Assembly: GCA_947493995.1 (NCBI GenBank)
Contig: CANLTJ010000004.1
Location: forward strand, 62,001-126,000
Direction: 5' to 3'
Length of the DNA: 64,000 bases
From: an uncultured Arachnia sp.
Lineage (GTDB): Bacteria; Actinomycetota; Actinomycetes; Propionibacteriales; Propionibacteriaceae
Positions within the stretch are counted from its first letter, which is position 1. The number at the start of each line of letters is the position of its first letter. The position numbers were made by a program, and so were the translations under genes. Below are positions 8,348 through 15,532 of the stretch, piece by piece. Under the pieces are notes generated by a model. It was given only the letters and a program-made list of their open reading frames with translations, had not been told where the DNA came from and did no database searches.

Positions 8348-9372
8348 TGGGTGCGCAACCTTCCCGTGAGGAGCAGGGTCAGGAACGCGACGCCCCCGAG
8401 GACTCCGGAGACCGTCCCGACCGGGATCTCGTAGGGTGCGTTCACCGTGCGGGAGAGCAGATCGCAGATCAGAACGAAGCCGGAGCCGCCCAGGGCGGTC
8501 CAGCCGATGTTGCGCCGCAGGTTGTCGCCGCGCCACACAGTGATGAGGTTCGGGATGACGAGCCCGACGAAGCCGATGCCACCCACCACCACCAGCGTGA
8601 TGGCACTGGAGACGGCCACCAGGGCGAGTCCCAGATTGAGTGTTGCGCGGTAGGACAGTCCGAGAGCTTTGGCGTTGTCCTCGCCCAGCGAGGCGAGCGT
8701 GAAGCGATCCGCGAAAACCCAGAGGAGCAGACCGACGGCGCCGAGCAGCCAGAGGAGTTCATAGCGTCCCCGCAGGACACCGGAGAAATCTCCCTGCATC
8801 CAGATGCCCATTGTCTGCATGAGGTCGAAGTTGTAGGCCACGAACGTGGTCCCTGCCGCTATCACGCCCGCCAGCATGATGCCCACGAGAGGCACCGCAA
8901 CGACGGGAGCCTTCGGCGGCAGCGACCGAACGATCCGCAGAAACAACGCCGTGCCGATCAAAGCGGTGATGATGGCGATGATCATCTTGAGGACCAGCGG
9001 TGCGGAGGGGAACACCATCACGGCGATCAGGATGCCCACTCCGGCGGACTCGGAGGTTCCGACGGTGCCCGGCTCCACGAAACGGTTCCGGACGAGCAAC
9101 TGCATCAGCAGCCCCGAGAGTGCCAGCGACGCCCCGGCCAGCAGAACCGCGACAGTGCGGGGGATTCGGGATGCGAGCAGGTTCAACCAGTCCCGCTCGG
9201 TGGCGTTGCCGGTGAGGAACTCCCATGGCGTCAGATCGGCCGCCCCCACGAAGAGGGACAACCCGGCGAGCACCACCAACGCGACGAGCCCACCGAACCA
9301 ACCCCACGTGAGGGGTTGGCCGGTGGGCGTGTCCTTCGCCTGCGAAGCGGCGGGTCGCGTCGTGGTGCTCAC
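8344..9372 (-). CDS. iron-siderophore ABC transporter permease (FecCD family), first
   Basis: 342 residues. LASRIPRTVAVLLAGASLALSGLLMQLLVRNRFVEPGTVG is the classic FecCD opening (the R.PR..A...GA.LA.SG...Q...RNP-like block; written here as separate short motifs RIPRTVAVLLAGAS and SGLLMQLLVRNR), and GGIGFVGLVIPNLI is the ATPase-contact loop. The GTG at 9372 lies 8 nt after the stop of the binding-protein gene; the frame extends into that gene without family similarity, so the GTG is chosen. Residues 1-30 are a short cytoplasmic lead. Confidence 0.92.
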   Translation of the reverse strand: MSTTTRPAASQAKDTPTGQPLTWGWFGGLVALVVLAGLSLFVGAADLTPWEFLTGNATERDWLNLLASRIPRTVAVLLAGASLALSGLLMQLLVRNRFVEPGTVGTSESAGVGILIAVMVFPSAPLVLKMIIAIITALIGTALFLRIVRSLPPKAPVVAVPLVGIMLAGVIAAGTTFVAYNFDLMQTMGIWMQGDFSGVLRGRYELLWLLGAVGLLLWVFADRFTLASLGEDNAKALGLSYRATLNLGLALVAVSSAITLVVVGGIGFVGLVIPNLITVWRGDNLRRNIGWTALGGSGFVLICDLLSRTVNAPYEIPVGTVSGVLGGVAFLTLLLTGRLRTQ

Positions 9373-9380
9373 GAGTGCGG

Positions 9381-10349
9381 TCAGAAGCCCTCGACGGCTT
9401 CGTTGAGCATCTCCACAGCGTTGTCGACGCCGTGGCGCATGATGTACCAGCGGCTGCCGTCGAGATAGATCACGTTGTCGTTGCTCCACGCGGTGGTGGT
9501 GGCGACCAGTTCGTTGTCGAGCACCTGCTCAGCGGCTTCACCCTCCTGCCCGATCGCGGCGTCCCTGTCGATGACGTAGAGGATGTCCGGGTCGGCCTCG
9601 GCGATGGCTTCGAACGAGATGGCATCGCCATGCTCATTGACCTCGATCTCGTCGTCGGAGATGGTCGGCTGAATCCCCAGCTCGGTGTGGATGATCCCGA
9701 AGCGTCCCGAGGGGCCGTTCGCCGAGGCCTTGCCGCCGCTTGTCAGCAGGATCAGTGCGTTCTGATCGGTGGGCGCCACAGCCTTGGCATTCTCCAGGGC
9801 ATCAGCAACCTCGGCGAGCTGCTCCTCGGCCTCGTCCTCCGCGCCCAGAGCTTCCGCGATGAGATTGGTGGAGAATTCGATACCGTCGTAGAAACTCTCG
9901 GTCGTGTCGAACGTCACGTCGATGGTGTTGAAGTTGCTGGACAGCTCTTCGGTCAGAGGTGCGGAGCGGAATCCGGTGATCACGAGATCGGGATCCAGTG
10001 CTGCGATGGCTTCCAGGTCGGGCTCAAGCGTGCTTCCGACGGTGGTGTACTGCTCGTCCTCAAACTGGCTGAGCGGTTCCGGCATGACACCGGTGTTGGG
10101 AACCCCCACCACCTGGTCCTCCGCGCCGAGAGCCGCCACGGTGTCCAGGGCGCCAAGGTCCAAGACGACGACGCGCTGGGCTGGCGCCTCGAGCGTGGTC
10201 TCACCCTGCGCGTGCTCAAGCACGATGGGGGCAGAGTCTGGGCTGGAGGATTCGGCCGGTGCGGGACCGGCGTCGTCGCCACACGCTGCGAGGCTGAGTA
10301 CCAGGAGGCCAGCGCTGAGTGCGCCGAGTGGCCGTGTGATGGGGTTCAT
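9381..10349 (-). CDS. iron-siderophore ABC transporter, substrate-binding lipoprotein
   Basis: 322 residues with a lipoprotein signal ending in LAAC (Cys23 lipidated) and an acidic Ser/Pro linker. The mature part is a two-lobe class III binding protein: QRVVVLDLGALDTVAALGAEDQVVGVPN opens lobe one (quoted here in part as VVVLDLGALDTVAALG), and LEAIAALDPDLVITGFR is the usual ligand-cleft block. The gene set order binding protein-permease-permease-ATPase and the sequence type resemble the petrobactin/catechol importer YclQNOP; the real ligand is unknown. It is the first gene of the operon and lies behind a DtxR/IdeR-type box, so iron repression is expected. Confidence 0.92.
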   Translation of the reverse strand: MNPITRPLGALSAGLLVLSLAACGDDAGPAPAESSSPDSAPIVLEHAQGETTLEAPAQRVVVLDLGALDTVAALGAEDQVVGVPNTGVMPEPLSQFEDEQYTTVGSTLEPDLEAIAALDPDLVITGFRSAPLTEELSSNFNTIDVTFDTTESFYDGIEFSTNLIAEALGAEDEAEEQLAEVADALENAKAVAPTDQNALILLTSGGKASANGPSGRFGIIHTELGIQPTISDDEIEVNEHGDAISFEAIAEADPDILYVIDRDAAIGQEGEAAEQVLDNELVATTTAWSNDNVIYLDGSRWYIMRHGVDNAVEMLNEAVEGF

Positions 10350-10396
10350 TGGTTGTCTTTCGTGAGGTCCGGTTGCCTTGATGGTTGTGTCGCGAC

Positions 10397-10415
10397 TTAG
10401 GTAAGCCTAACTATG
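10397..10415 (-). promoter_or_regulatory. DtxR/IdeR-type iron box
   Basis: TTAGGTAAGCCTAACTATG matches the iron-box consensus TTAGGTTAGGCTAACCTAA at 14 of 19 positions, including both TTAGG and CTAAC cores. It lies about 50 nt before the start of the siderophore-binding lipoprotein gene, where a repressor would block initiation. It is also about 67 nt before the divergent ychF start, but the iron-uptake operon is the expected target. Confidence 0.85.
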
Positions 10416-10481
10416 TAGAAATTCGATACGCAACTCTGACCAAAATCCGAGACGACGCCCGACGCCGTATGATGGCGCAAC

Positions 10482-11555
10482 GTGGCACTCAGCATCGGAA
10501 TCGTCGGCCTCCCCAACGCCGGCAAGTCAACCCTTTTCAACGCGCTCACCCGCAACGACGTCCTCGCAGCGAACTATCCGTTCGCGACCATCGAGCCGAA
10601 CGTCGGCGTGGTGGGAGTTCCGGACACACGGCTTCCCGTCCTGGCGAAGATCTTCAAGTCTGAGCGCATCATCCCCGCGACGGTCAGTTTCGTCGATATT
10701 GCCGGCATCGTGAAAGGTGCCTCGACGGGTGAGGGGATGGGCAACGCGTTCCTCGCCAACATCCGCGAGGCCGACGCCATCTGCCAGGTGACCCGCGTCT
10801 TCCACGACGAGGACGTTACCCACGTCGATGGCCGCGTCGATCCGGGCAATGATCTGGACACCATCAACACCGAGTTGATCCTCGCGGATCTGCAAACGGT
10901 GGAAAAGGCGCTCCCGCGGGTGGAGAAGGAGGCCCGCATCAAGAAGGAGGCCCGGCCACGGCTGGAGGCCTACCAGGAGGCAAAGGATGCGCTGGAGCGG
11001 GGTGTCGGTGTCCGGGCGGCCGGTCTTGATGTTCCCGCGCTCCGCGACCTGTTCCTGTTGACCGCCAAGCCCTATATCTATGTCTTCAACTGCGATTCTG
11101 ACGAACTGTCAGACGAGGCGCTGAAGCAGGGAATGCGCGACCTGGTTGCCCCAGCCGAAGCCGTGTTCCTCGACGCGAAGTTCGAGTCTGAACTGGTGGA
11201 CATGACCGAGGATGAGGCTCTCGAATTTCTCGCTGACATGGGAGTCGACGAGCCGGGCCTCGACGTGCTGGCGCGCGTCGGCTACGACACCCTGGGTCTG
11301 CAGAGCTACCTGACCGCCGGACCCAAGGAATCGCGTGGCTGGACAATACCGAAGGGCGCGACCGCGCCTGAGGCAGCGGGTGTGATCCATACGGACTTCC
11401 AGAAGGGCTTCATCAAGGCGGAGATCGTGAGCTTCGACGATCTCGTCGCCACTGGTTCGATGGCCGCAGCGAAGGCGGCCGGTAAGGTACGCCTCGAGGG
11501 CAAGGAATACATCATGCGGGACGGCGACGTGGTCGAGTTCCGATTTAACGTCTAG
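10482..11555 (+). CDS. ychF: redox-regulated ribosome-associated ATPase YchF
   Basis: 357 residues, the usual length. [12 protein letters not shown] (6-17) is the P-loop, [19 protein letters not shown] the switch II region, and [11 protein letters not shown] stands where NVD/NKxD-like specificity is changed, as in the ATP-preferring OLA1/YchF group. The C-terminal TGS domain ([15 protein letters not shown]... to [16 protein letters not shown]) ends as in all YchF. Start GTG at 10482, 8 nt after a TATGAT -10 box, so the mRNA may be leaderless. Its stop codon overlaps the operator of the next TA module. Confidence 0.95.
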   Translation: MALSIGIVGLPNAGKSTLFNALTRNDVLAANYPFATIEPNVGVVGVPDTRLPVLAKIFKSERIIPATVSFVDIAGIVKGASTGEGMGNAFLANIREADAICQVTRVFHDEDVTHVDGRVDPGNDLDTINTELILADLQTVEKALPRVEKEARIKKEARPRLEAYQEAKDALERGVGVRAAGLDVPALRDLFLLTAKPYIYVFNCDSDELSDEALKQGMRDLVAPAEAVFLDAKFESELVDMTEDEALEFLADMGVDEPGLDVLARVGYDTLGLQSYLTAGPKESRGWTIPKGATAPEAAGVIHTDFQKGFIKAEIVSFDDLVATGSMAAAKAAGKVRLEGKEYIMRDGDVVEFRFNV

Positions 11556-11582
11556 CGTTAGTAACGCTCCGCGTTATATGCT
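11554..11582 (+). promoter_or_regulatory. higBA promoter and operator
   Basis: AGCGTTA-g-TAACGCT (11554-11568) is a perfect 7-bp inverted repeat, followed by a third half site GCGTTA at 11571-11576 and by a -10 box TATGCT at 11577-11582. The GTG start of higB is 6 nt further, so the transcript is probably leaderless. The palindrome sits over the promoter, where a HigA dimer is expected to bind for autoregulation. Confidence 0.65.
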
Positions 11583-11588
11583 GACCCC

Positions 11589-11993
11589 GTGATCAGATCG
11601 TTCGGCAGCGAGAACACCGAACGCATCTGGCATGAGCAGCACGTCAAGCGCGTTGATCGGACGGTGCAGCGGGCGACCCTGCGGAAACTCGAGCTGATCC
11701 ATGCGGCGAAAGATGTCGAGGACCTGCGGATTCCGCCGGGCAATCGTCTGGAGCGGTTGATCGGCGGTCGTCGTGGCCAGCACAGCATCCGCGTCGACTC
11801 CCAGTGGCGTATTTGCTTCGTATGGAGAGAAGGAGGTGCGGAAGATGTCGAACTCGTCGACTACCACTGGGACCGACCCGATCGGGCCGATTCATCCGGG
11901 AGAGATCCTGATGGAGGACTTCATCGAGGGCTTCGGGATCACGCAGAACAAGCTGGCTGTGTCGATCGGAGTGCCCCCGCGGCGCATCAATGA
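11589..11993 (+). CDS. higB: HigB/RelE-family toxin with apparent C-terminal read-on
   Basis: Residues 1-93 are a typical HigB/GraT toxin: MIRSFGSENTERIW, ALRKLELIHAAKDVEDLRIPPGN (in part), GQHSIRVDSQWRICFVW and the terminal VELVDYH. Such toxins cleave mRNA on the ribosome and normally end at or near the DYH motif, about 92-93 residues. Here codon 94 is TGG (11868-11870) instead of a stop, and the frame continues 41 more codons inside higA to a stop at 11991-11993. The tail (WDRPDRADSSGRDPDGG...) is Arg/Asp-rich and only mirrors the higA frame. It may impair or simply extend the toxin. Start GTG at 11589 behind a leaderless promoter. Confidence 0.82.
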   Translation: MIRSFGSENTERIWHEQHVKRVDRTVQRATLRKLELIHAAKDVEDLRIPPGNRLERLIGGRRGQHSIRVDSQWRICFVWREGGAEDVELVDYHWDRPDRADSSGRDPDGGLHRGLRDHAEQAGCVDRSAPAAHQ

Positions 11994-12165
11994 GATCGTG
12001 CACGGCAAGCGAGGCATCACGGCGGACACGGCGATCCGTCTGGCACGATACTTCGGCACGTCCGAGGAGTTGTGGATGAACCTGCAGTCGAACTACGAAC
12101 TGCGTCTCGCGCGGCGGGTGTTGCACGACAAGATTGCAGCCATCACGCCGTTGAAAGTCGCTTGA
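11845..12165 (+). CDS. higA: HigA-family antitoxin, Xre-type DNA-binding protein
   Basis: 106 residues starting at ATG 11845, preceded by AAGGAGG at about 8 nt, one of the best ribosome-binding sites in the window. IHPGEILMEDFIEGFGITQNKLAVSIGVPPRRINEIVHGKRGIT contains the HigA HTH (quoted in pieces: HPGEILMEDF, ITQNKLAVSIGVPPRRINEI), and TADTAIRLARYFGTSEELWMNLQSNYEL is the conserved C-terminal half. It should neutralise HigB and repress the promoter. The start lies 149 nt inside the higB frame because that frame runs on. Confidence 0.92.
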   Translation: MSNSSTTTGTDPIGPIHPGEILMEDFIEGFGITQNKLAVSIGVPPRRINEIVHGKRGITADTAIRLARYFGTSEELWMNLQSNYELRLARRVLHDKIAAITPLKVA

Positions 12166-12252
12166 CTGATCGCCTCCTGGGGTGGCATGGCGTGTCGGCA
12201 CACGTTTCATCCCCGGTGCTGTAAATCACGTTCACACGGCTATCTCCTAGGC

Positions 12253-12279
12253 ACTACAGGTCAGTACCGGCTGTATAGT
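12253..12279 (+). promoter_or_regulatory. cmtR promoter with overlapping operator
   Basis: CTACAG (12254-12259) and CTGTATAG (12271-12278) form an interrupted dyad around the core promoter; TATAGT (12274-12279) is a good -10 box. The GTG start of cmtR is 6 nt after it, so the mRNA is probably leaderless and the dyad covers the polymerase site, as expected for an autorepressing ArsR/SmtB regulator. Confidence 0.65.
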
Positions 12280-12285
12280 CAGCGT

Positions 12286-12651
12286 GTGCTGACCGTTGCT
12301 GCGCGTGTTGACGTCATGAACCGGCTCGGCCGAGCCATGGCAGACCCCACGCGCTCCCGCATCCTTCTCTCCATCCTGGAAGAGCCCGGCTACCCGGCGA
12401 AACTCGCCCGTGATCTGGACCTGACCCGCACGAACGTGTCGAATCACCTGGCCTGCCTGCGCGGCTGCGGCATCGTCGTCCCCGTGCCTGAGGGGCGGCA
12501 GACCCGCTATGAGATCGCCGATCCGCACATCACCACCGCGCTCACTGCGCTGCTGGACGTGGCCCTGGCTGTTGACGAGAACGTGCCGTGCATGGACCCG
12601 GAGTGCTTGGTGCCTGGCTGCTGTGGCAAGAGTGAGGTGGAGACGGCATGA
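12286..12651 (+). CDS. cmtR: CmtR-type ArsR/SmtB metal-sensing repressor
   Basis: 121 residues from the GTG at 12286. A winged HTH is clear: LGRAMADPTRSRILLSIL, LDLTRTNVSNHLACLRGCGIV, EGRQTRYEIAD. Counting from this start, cysteines fall at positions 57 and 61 (ACLRGCG) and 102 (PCMDPEC), the same positions as the Cd/Pb ligands known for M. tuberculosis CmtR; further cysteines follow (CCG). This supports both the start and cadmium/lead sensing. The start by frame alone could be 12187, but that leader has no similarity. Its stop overlaps the ATPase start by 4 nt, so sensor and pump are one operon. Confidence 0.92.
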   Translation: MLTVAARVDVMNRLGRAMADPTRSRILLSILEEPGYPAKLARDLDLTRTNVSNHLACLRGCGIVVPVPEGRQTRYEIADPHITTALTALLDVALAVDENVPCMDPECLVPGCCGKSEVETA

Positions 12652-14618
12652 GCGCGGACTGCTGCGACCACTCGACCCCCGCCCCGGCCACGGACTCCGA
12701 CGAGGAGATCGAGCGTCCCTGGTGGCGAGACCGGACGGTTCTGATCCCGATCGCCTCGGGGGTCTTCTTCCTGGCCGGGCTCGCGACGGAGTGGACGGCC
12801 GGGAACGGCACCACAGCCGAGGTGACGGTGCAGGTGCTGTTCTGGATCGGCCTGTTGCTGGGCGCCTCGACATTCGTGCCCGGCGCTCTGCGGGGGCTGA
12901 TCGTCAGGCGCCAGCTGGGAATCGCGCTGCTGATGACGATCAGCGCCGTCGGTGCGGTGATCCTCGGCTACGTCGAGGAGGCCGCGGCACTGGCCTTCCT
13001 GTACTCGATCGCCGAGGCGCTGGAGGACAAGGCGATGGATCGTGCCCGCTCCGGGCTGCGTGCGCTGCTGAAGCTCGTCCCCGAGACGGCCACGATCCTC
13101 CGGCGGGGCAGCGCGTTCGAGGTGCCCGCTCGTGAGGTGCAGTCCGGCGACGTCTTGCGTGTCCGGCCCGGTGAGCGCGTCCCGACCGACGGCACCGTGT
13201 CGTCGGGGCGCAGCAGCCTGGACACCTCCGCGATCACCGGGGAGTCCATCCCCGTCGACGTCGCGCCCGGCGACGAGGTTGCGGCCGGGTCCATCAACTC
13301 ATCCGGCGCGCTGGAGATCACCGCGACCGCAGACGGCACCGACAACTCCCTGACAACGCTGGTGGGGCTTGTGGAGCAGGCGCAGCAGGATCGCGGCGAG
13401 CGGGCGCGCCTCGCGGATCGGATTGCCCGTCCGCTCGTGCCGGGCGTGATGGTCCTCGCCGTCCTCGTCGGAGTGATCGGCTCCCTGTTGGGAGATCCGG
13501 AGACGTGGATCACCCGCGCACTCGTCGTGCTCGTCGCCGCGTCGCCCTGTGCGTTGGCGATCGCCGTCCCGGTGACTGTCGTCTCCGCCGTCGGCGCGGC
13601 CAGCCGGTTCGGCGTGATCATCAAGAGCGGAGCCGCGTTCGAGCTACTGGGTTCCCTGCGACGCCTCGCCGTCGACAAGACCGGGACTCTGACCCGCAAC
13701 GAGCCCGCCGTCACCGGCGTGGTGACGGTGGCCGGTGTCTCGCACGAGGAAGCGCTGGGTTGGGCCGCGGCGCTCGAGCAGCACAGTACCCACCCTCTTG
13801 CCGCCGCCATCTGCGCCGCTGCGCCCTCGGTGTCTGCCGCGAGCCACGTGGTGGAGCAGTCCGGCATCGGCGTGGCTGGCCAGGTGGGCGGCCACGAGGT
13901 GAGAATGGGCAATCCCCGCTGGATCGACCCGGGCGAGCTGGCAGGCGAAGTGACGGCGATGGAGGCTAACGGACAGACCTGCGTCGTGGTGACACGCGAC
14001 GATGCAGTGGTCGGCGCGGTCGGCGTCCGCGATGAGCTCCGGACTGAAGCGGCCGAGGCTGTCGCTGCTCTGAAAGAGCAGGGGATCGAGGTCGTCATGC
14101 TCACCGGTGACAACGCTCGCACCGCGAACGCATTGGCGAGAATCGCGGGCATCGACGATGTGCGCGCCGAGCTGCGCCCCGAGGACAAAGCGGAAGAAGT
14201 CGCAGCCTCGGTGAAGCAACGACCCACCGGCATGATCGGCGACGGCATCAACGACGCGCCCGCTCTGGCGTCGGCCACGGTCGGGATTGCGATGGGCGCA
14301 ACCGGGTCGGACGCGGCGATTGAGTCCGCCGACGTTGCCTTCACCGGCCACGACCTGCGACTGATCCCGCAGGCCCTGCGTCATGCGCGCCGGGGCCGGA
14401 GAATCATGAACCAGAACATCGTCTTCTCTCTGGCGATCATTACCGTGCTGCTGCCGCTGGCGATCACCGGCGTCCTGGGCTTGGCAGCGGTGGTGTTCGT
14501 GCACGAGGCAGCCGAGGTCGTCGTCATCGCCAACGGCCTCCGCGCCGCGCGTGTCAAGCAGGTTGTGCCGACTTCTCCTTCGGCATCGCGCCCCGCCACC
14601 GACCTCGTGCGGGTCTAA
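12648..14618 (+). CDS. heavy-metal P1B-type ATPase (CtpG/CadA-like efflux pump)
   Basis: 656 residues. Motifs: TGES (197-200, actuator), SPC (299-301, membrane metal site), DKTGTLT (343-349, phosphorylated Asp343), HP pair (382-383) and GDGINDAP. The SPC triplet instead of CPC and the HEAAE sequence in the last helix place it near the P1B-4 type rather than classical CadA with CPC. There is no N-terminal HMA ferredoxin-like domain; a short CCDH stretch at residues 5-8 may bind metal. Coupled to cmtR by an ATGA overlap, it probably exports Cd, Pb, Zn or Co. Substrate choice is inference. Confidence 0.92.
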   Translation: MSADCCDHSTPAPATDSDEEIERPWWRDRTVLIPIASGVFFLAGLATEWTAGNGTTAEVTVQVLFWIGLLLGASTFVPGALRGLIVRRQLGIALLMTISAVGAVILGYVEEAAALAFLYSIAEALEDKAMDRARSGLRALLKLVPETATILRRGSAFEVPAREVQSGDVLRVRPGERVPTDGTVSSGRSSLDTSAITGESIPVDVAPGDEVAAGSINSSGALEITATADGTDNSLTTLVGLVEQAQQDRGERARLADRIARPLVPGVMVLAVLVGVIGSLLGDPETWITRALVVLVAASPCALAIAVPVTVVSAVGAASRFGVIIKSGAAFELLGSLRRLAVDKTGTLTRNEPAVTGVVTVAGVSHEEALGWAAALEQHSTHPLAAAICAAAPSVSAASHVVEQSGIGVAGQVGGHEVRMGNPRWIDPGELAGEVTAMEANGQTCVVVTRDDAVVGAVGVRDELRTEAAEAVAALKEQGIEVVMLTGDNARTANALARIAGIDDVRAELRPEDKAEEVAASVKQRPTGMIGDGINDAPALASATVGIAMGATGSDAAIESADVAFTGHDLRLIPQALRHARRGRRIMNQNIVFSLAIITVLLPLAITGVLGLAAVVFVHEAAEVVVIANGLRAARVKQVVPTSPSASRPATDLVRV

Positions 14619-14758
14619 AAACGATCAGTTCTCTGCCACGTCGAGCGCAAGTGATGGCCTCATTGACTCATCGTCTTCCCCAGCTGACGGCCTCGGCGAC
14701 CATTCCACACCCGCATGAGTCATATCGTCTTTGTTTCGGCCTGCAAATAAATACAATA

Positions 14759-14775
14759 CATATGATTTTCATATG
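14759..14775. promoter_or_regulatory. AT-rich dyad CATATG-N5-CATATG
   Basis: In a 283-nt gap between the metal ATPase and parD lies an AT-rich island (about 14740-14775), unlike the surrounding DNA. CATATG, ATTTT, CATATG form a dyad whose centre reads ATGATTTTCAT, close to the right part of actinobacterial Zur boxes (TGAAAATGATTTTCA). No gene start lies close downstream (parD starts 127 nt later). The rest of the gap shows no gene. Confidence 0.35.
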
Positions 14776-14876
14776 GCTCTGAAACATTACTGGACGGATG
14801 GATGCCGGAATGTCGCGGGCTCCAGAGCTCGCTTCGCCTCCGCCGCGGGCGTGCCGGCGCGACCACATCGCCGTAG

Positions 14877-14895
14877 TACCAATCCTTGGTAATCT
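14877..14895 (+). promoter_or_regulatory. parDE promoter and operator
   Basis: TACCAA-tcc-TTGGTA (14877-14891) is a perfect 6-bp inverted repeat that runs into the -10 box TAATCT (14890-14895). The ATG of parD follows 6 nt later, so the transcript is probably leaderless and ParD can cover the promoter. Confidence 0.6.
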
Positions 14896-14901
14896 GATCA
14901 G

Positions 14902-15135
14902 ATGGCTCATAACACTTCGATCAGTCTGGACGATCACTTTGCCAGCTTCCTCTCTCGCGAAGTCGCGACGGGTCGGTATCGCTCTGCCAGCGAAGTCGTC
15001 CGCGCTGGACTCCGGTTGCTCGAGGACCAGGAGAGGCACATGGCGGCGGTTCGCGCTGCGCTGGTCGCCGGCGAAGACAGTGGTGAACCGGAGGACTTTG
15101 ACTTCGACGCTTTTGTTGCGTCAAAGAGGTCATGA
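14902..15135 (+). CDS. parD: ParD-family antitoxin (CC2985 type)
   Basis: 77 residues. ISLDDHFASFLSREVATGRYRSASEVVRAGLRLLEDQE contains the ribbon-helix-helix fold (short motifs: SISLDDHFASFL, GRYRSASEVVRAGLRLLE), followed by an acidic C-terminal part (DFDFDAFVASKR) that normally wraps the toxin. It overlaps parE by 4 nt (ATGA), so the pair is coupled. It should bind ParE and, through the ribbon, the operator just upstream. Confidence 0.92.
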   Translation: MAHNTSISLDDHFASFLSREVATGRYRSASEVVRAGLRLLEDQERHMAAVRAALVAGEDSGEPEDFDFDAFVASKRS

Positions 15136-15422
15136 CGAGTTACAGGCTCACGCCTGCTGCGCAGCGCGACCTCTCAACGATCTGGGACTTCACCCAGGAA
15201 CGCTGGGACGAGGACCAAGCCGAAACTTACATATCTGAGATCAGGGCAGCGATCGAGCGGATCGCAGCTGCACCTGGCCGTGGACGGTCCTGCGATGAGA
15301 TTCGCGAGGGATACCGCCGGTACAGCATTGGTAGCCATATGGTCTTCTACGTCGAGAGAACCGACGGTGTGGACGTGATCCGAGTTCTGCACCAGCGTAT
15401 GGATCCGTCACGACACGTGTAA
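15132..15422 (+). CDS. parE: ParE-family toxin
   Basis: 96 residues of the RelE/ParE superfamily: YRLTPAAQRDLSTIWDFTQERWDEDQA, GRSCDEIREGYRRYSIGSHMVFY and VIRVLHQRMDPSRH (each within the usual block order). The ending RMDP.RH is typical of ParE, which poisons DNA gyrase in characterised members. No truncation is visible, so it should be active and dependent on the ParD encoded upstream. Confidence 0.92.
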   Translation: MTSYRLTPAAQRDLSTIWDFTQERWDEDQAETYISEIRAAIERIAAAPGRGRSCDEIREGYRRYSIGSHMVFYVERTDGVDVIRVLHQRMDPSRHV

Positions 15423-15532
15423 AGGTGAGTTCATCTTTCCAACGACATACGGCGAACCACCGAACGGCAATCATGCTGGCATCGACGCCGCGAACGCGTC
15501 GCGGTGATCATTAGGCTGGCTACCGTGTTTCC

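Noticed and set aside
8236..9468. 410-codon open frame on the plus strand opposite the siderophore permeases
   Set aside because: It is antisense to two well-supported FecCD permeases; its Gln/Asp/Glu/Arg-rich composition is the mirror of hydrophobic codons in high-GC DNA.
12968..14344. 458-codon minus-strand frame across the metal ATPase gene
   Set aside because: Antisense shadow: Ser/Thr/Ala-rich low complexity with no domain, while the plus strand has all P-type ATPase motifs.
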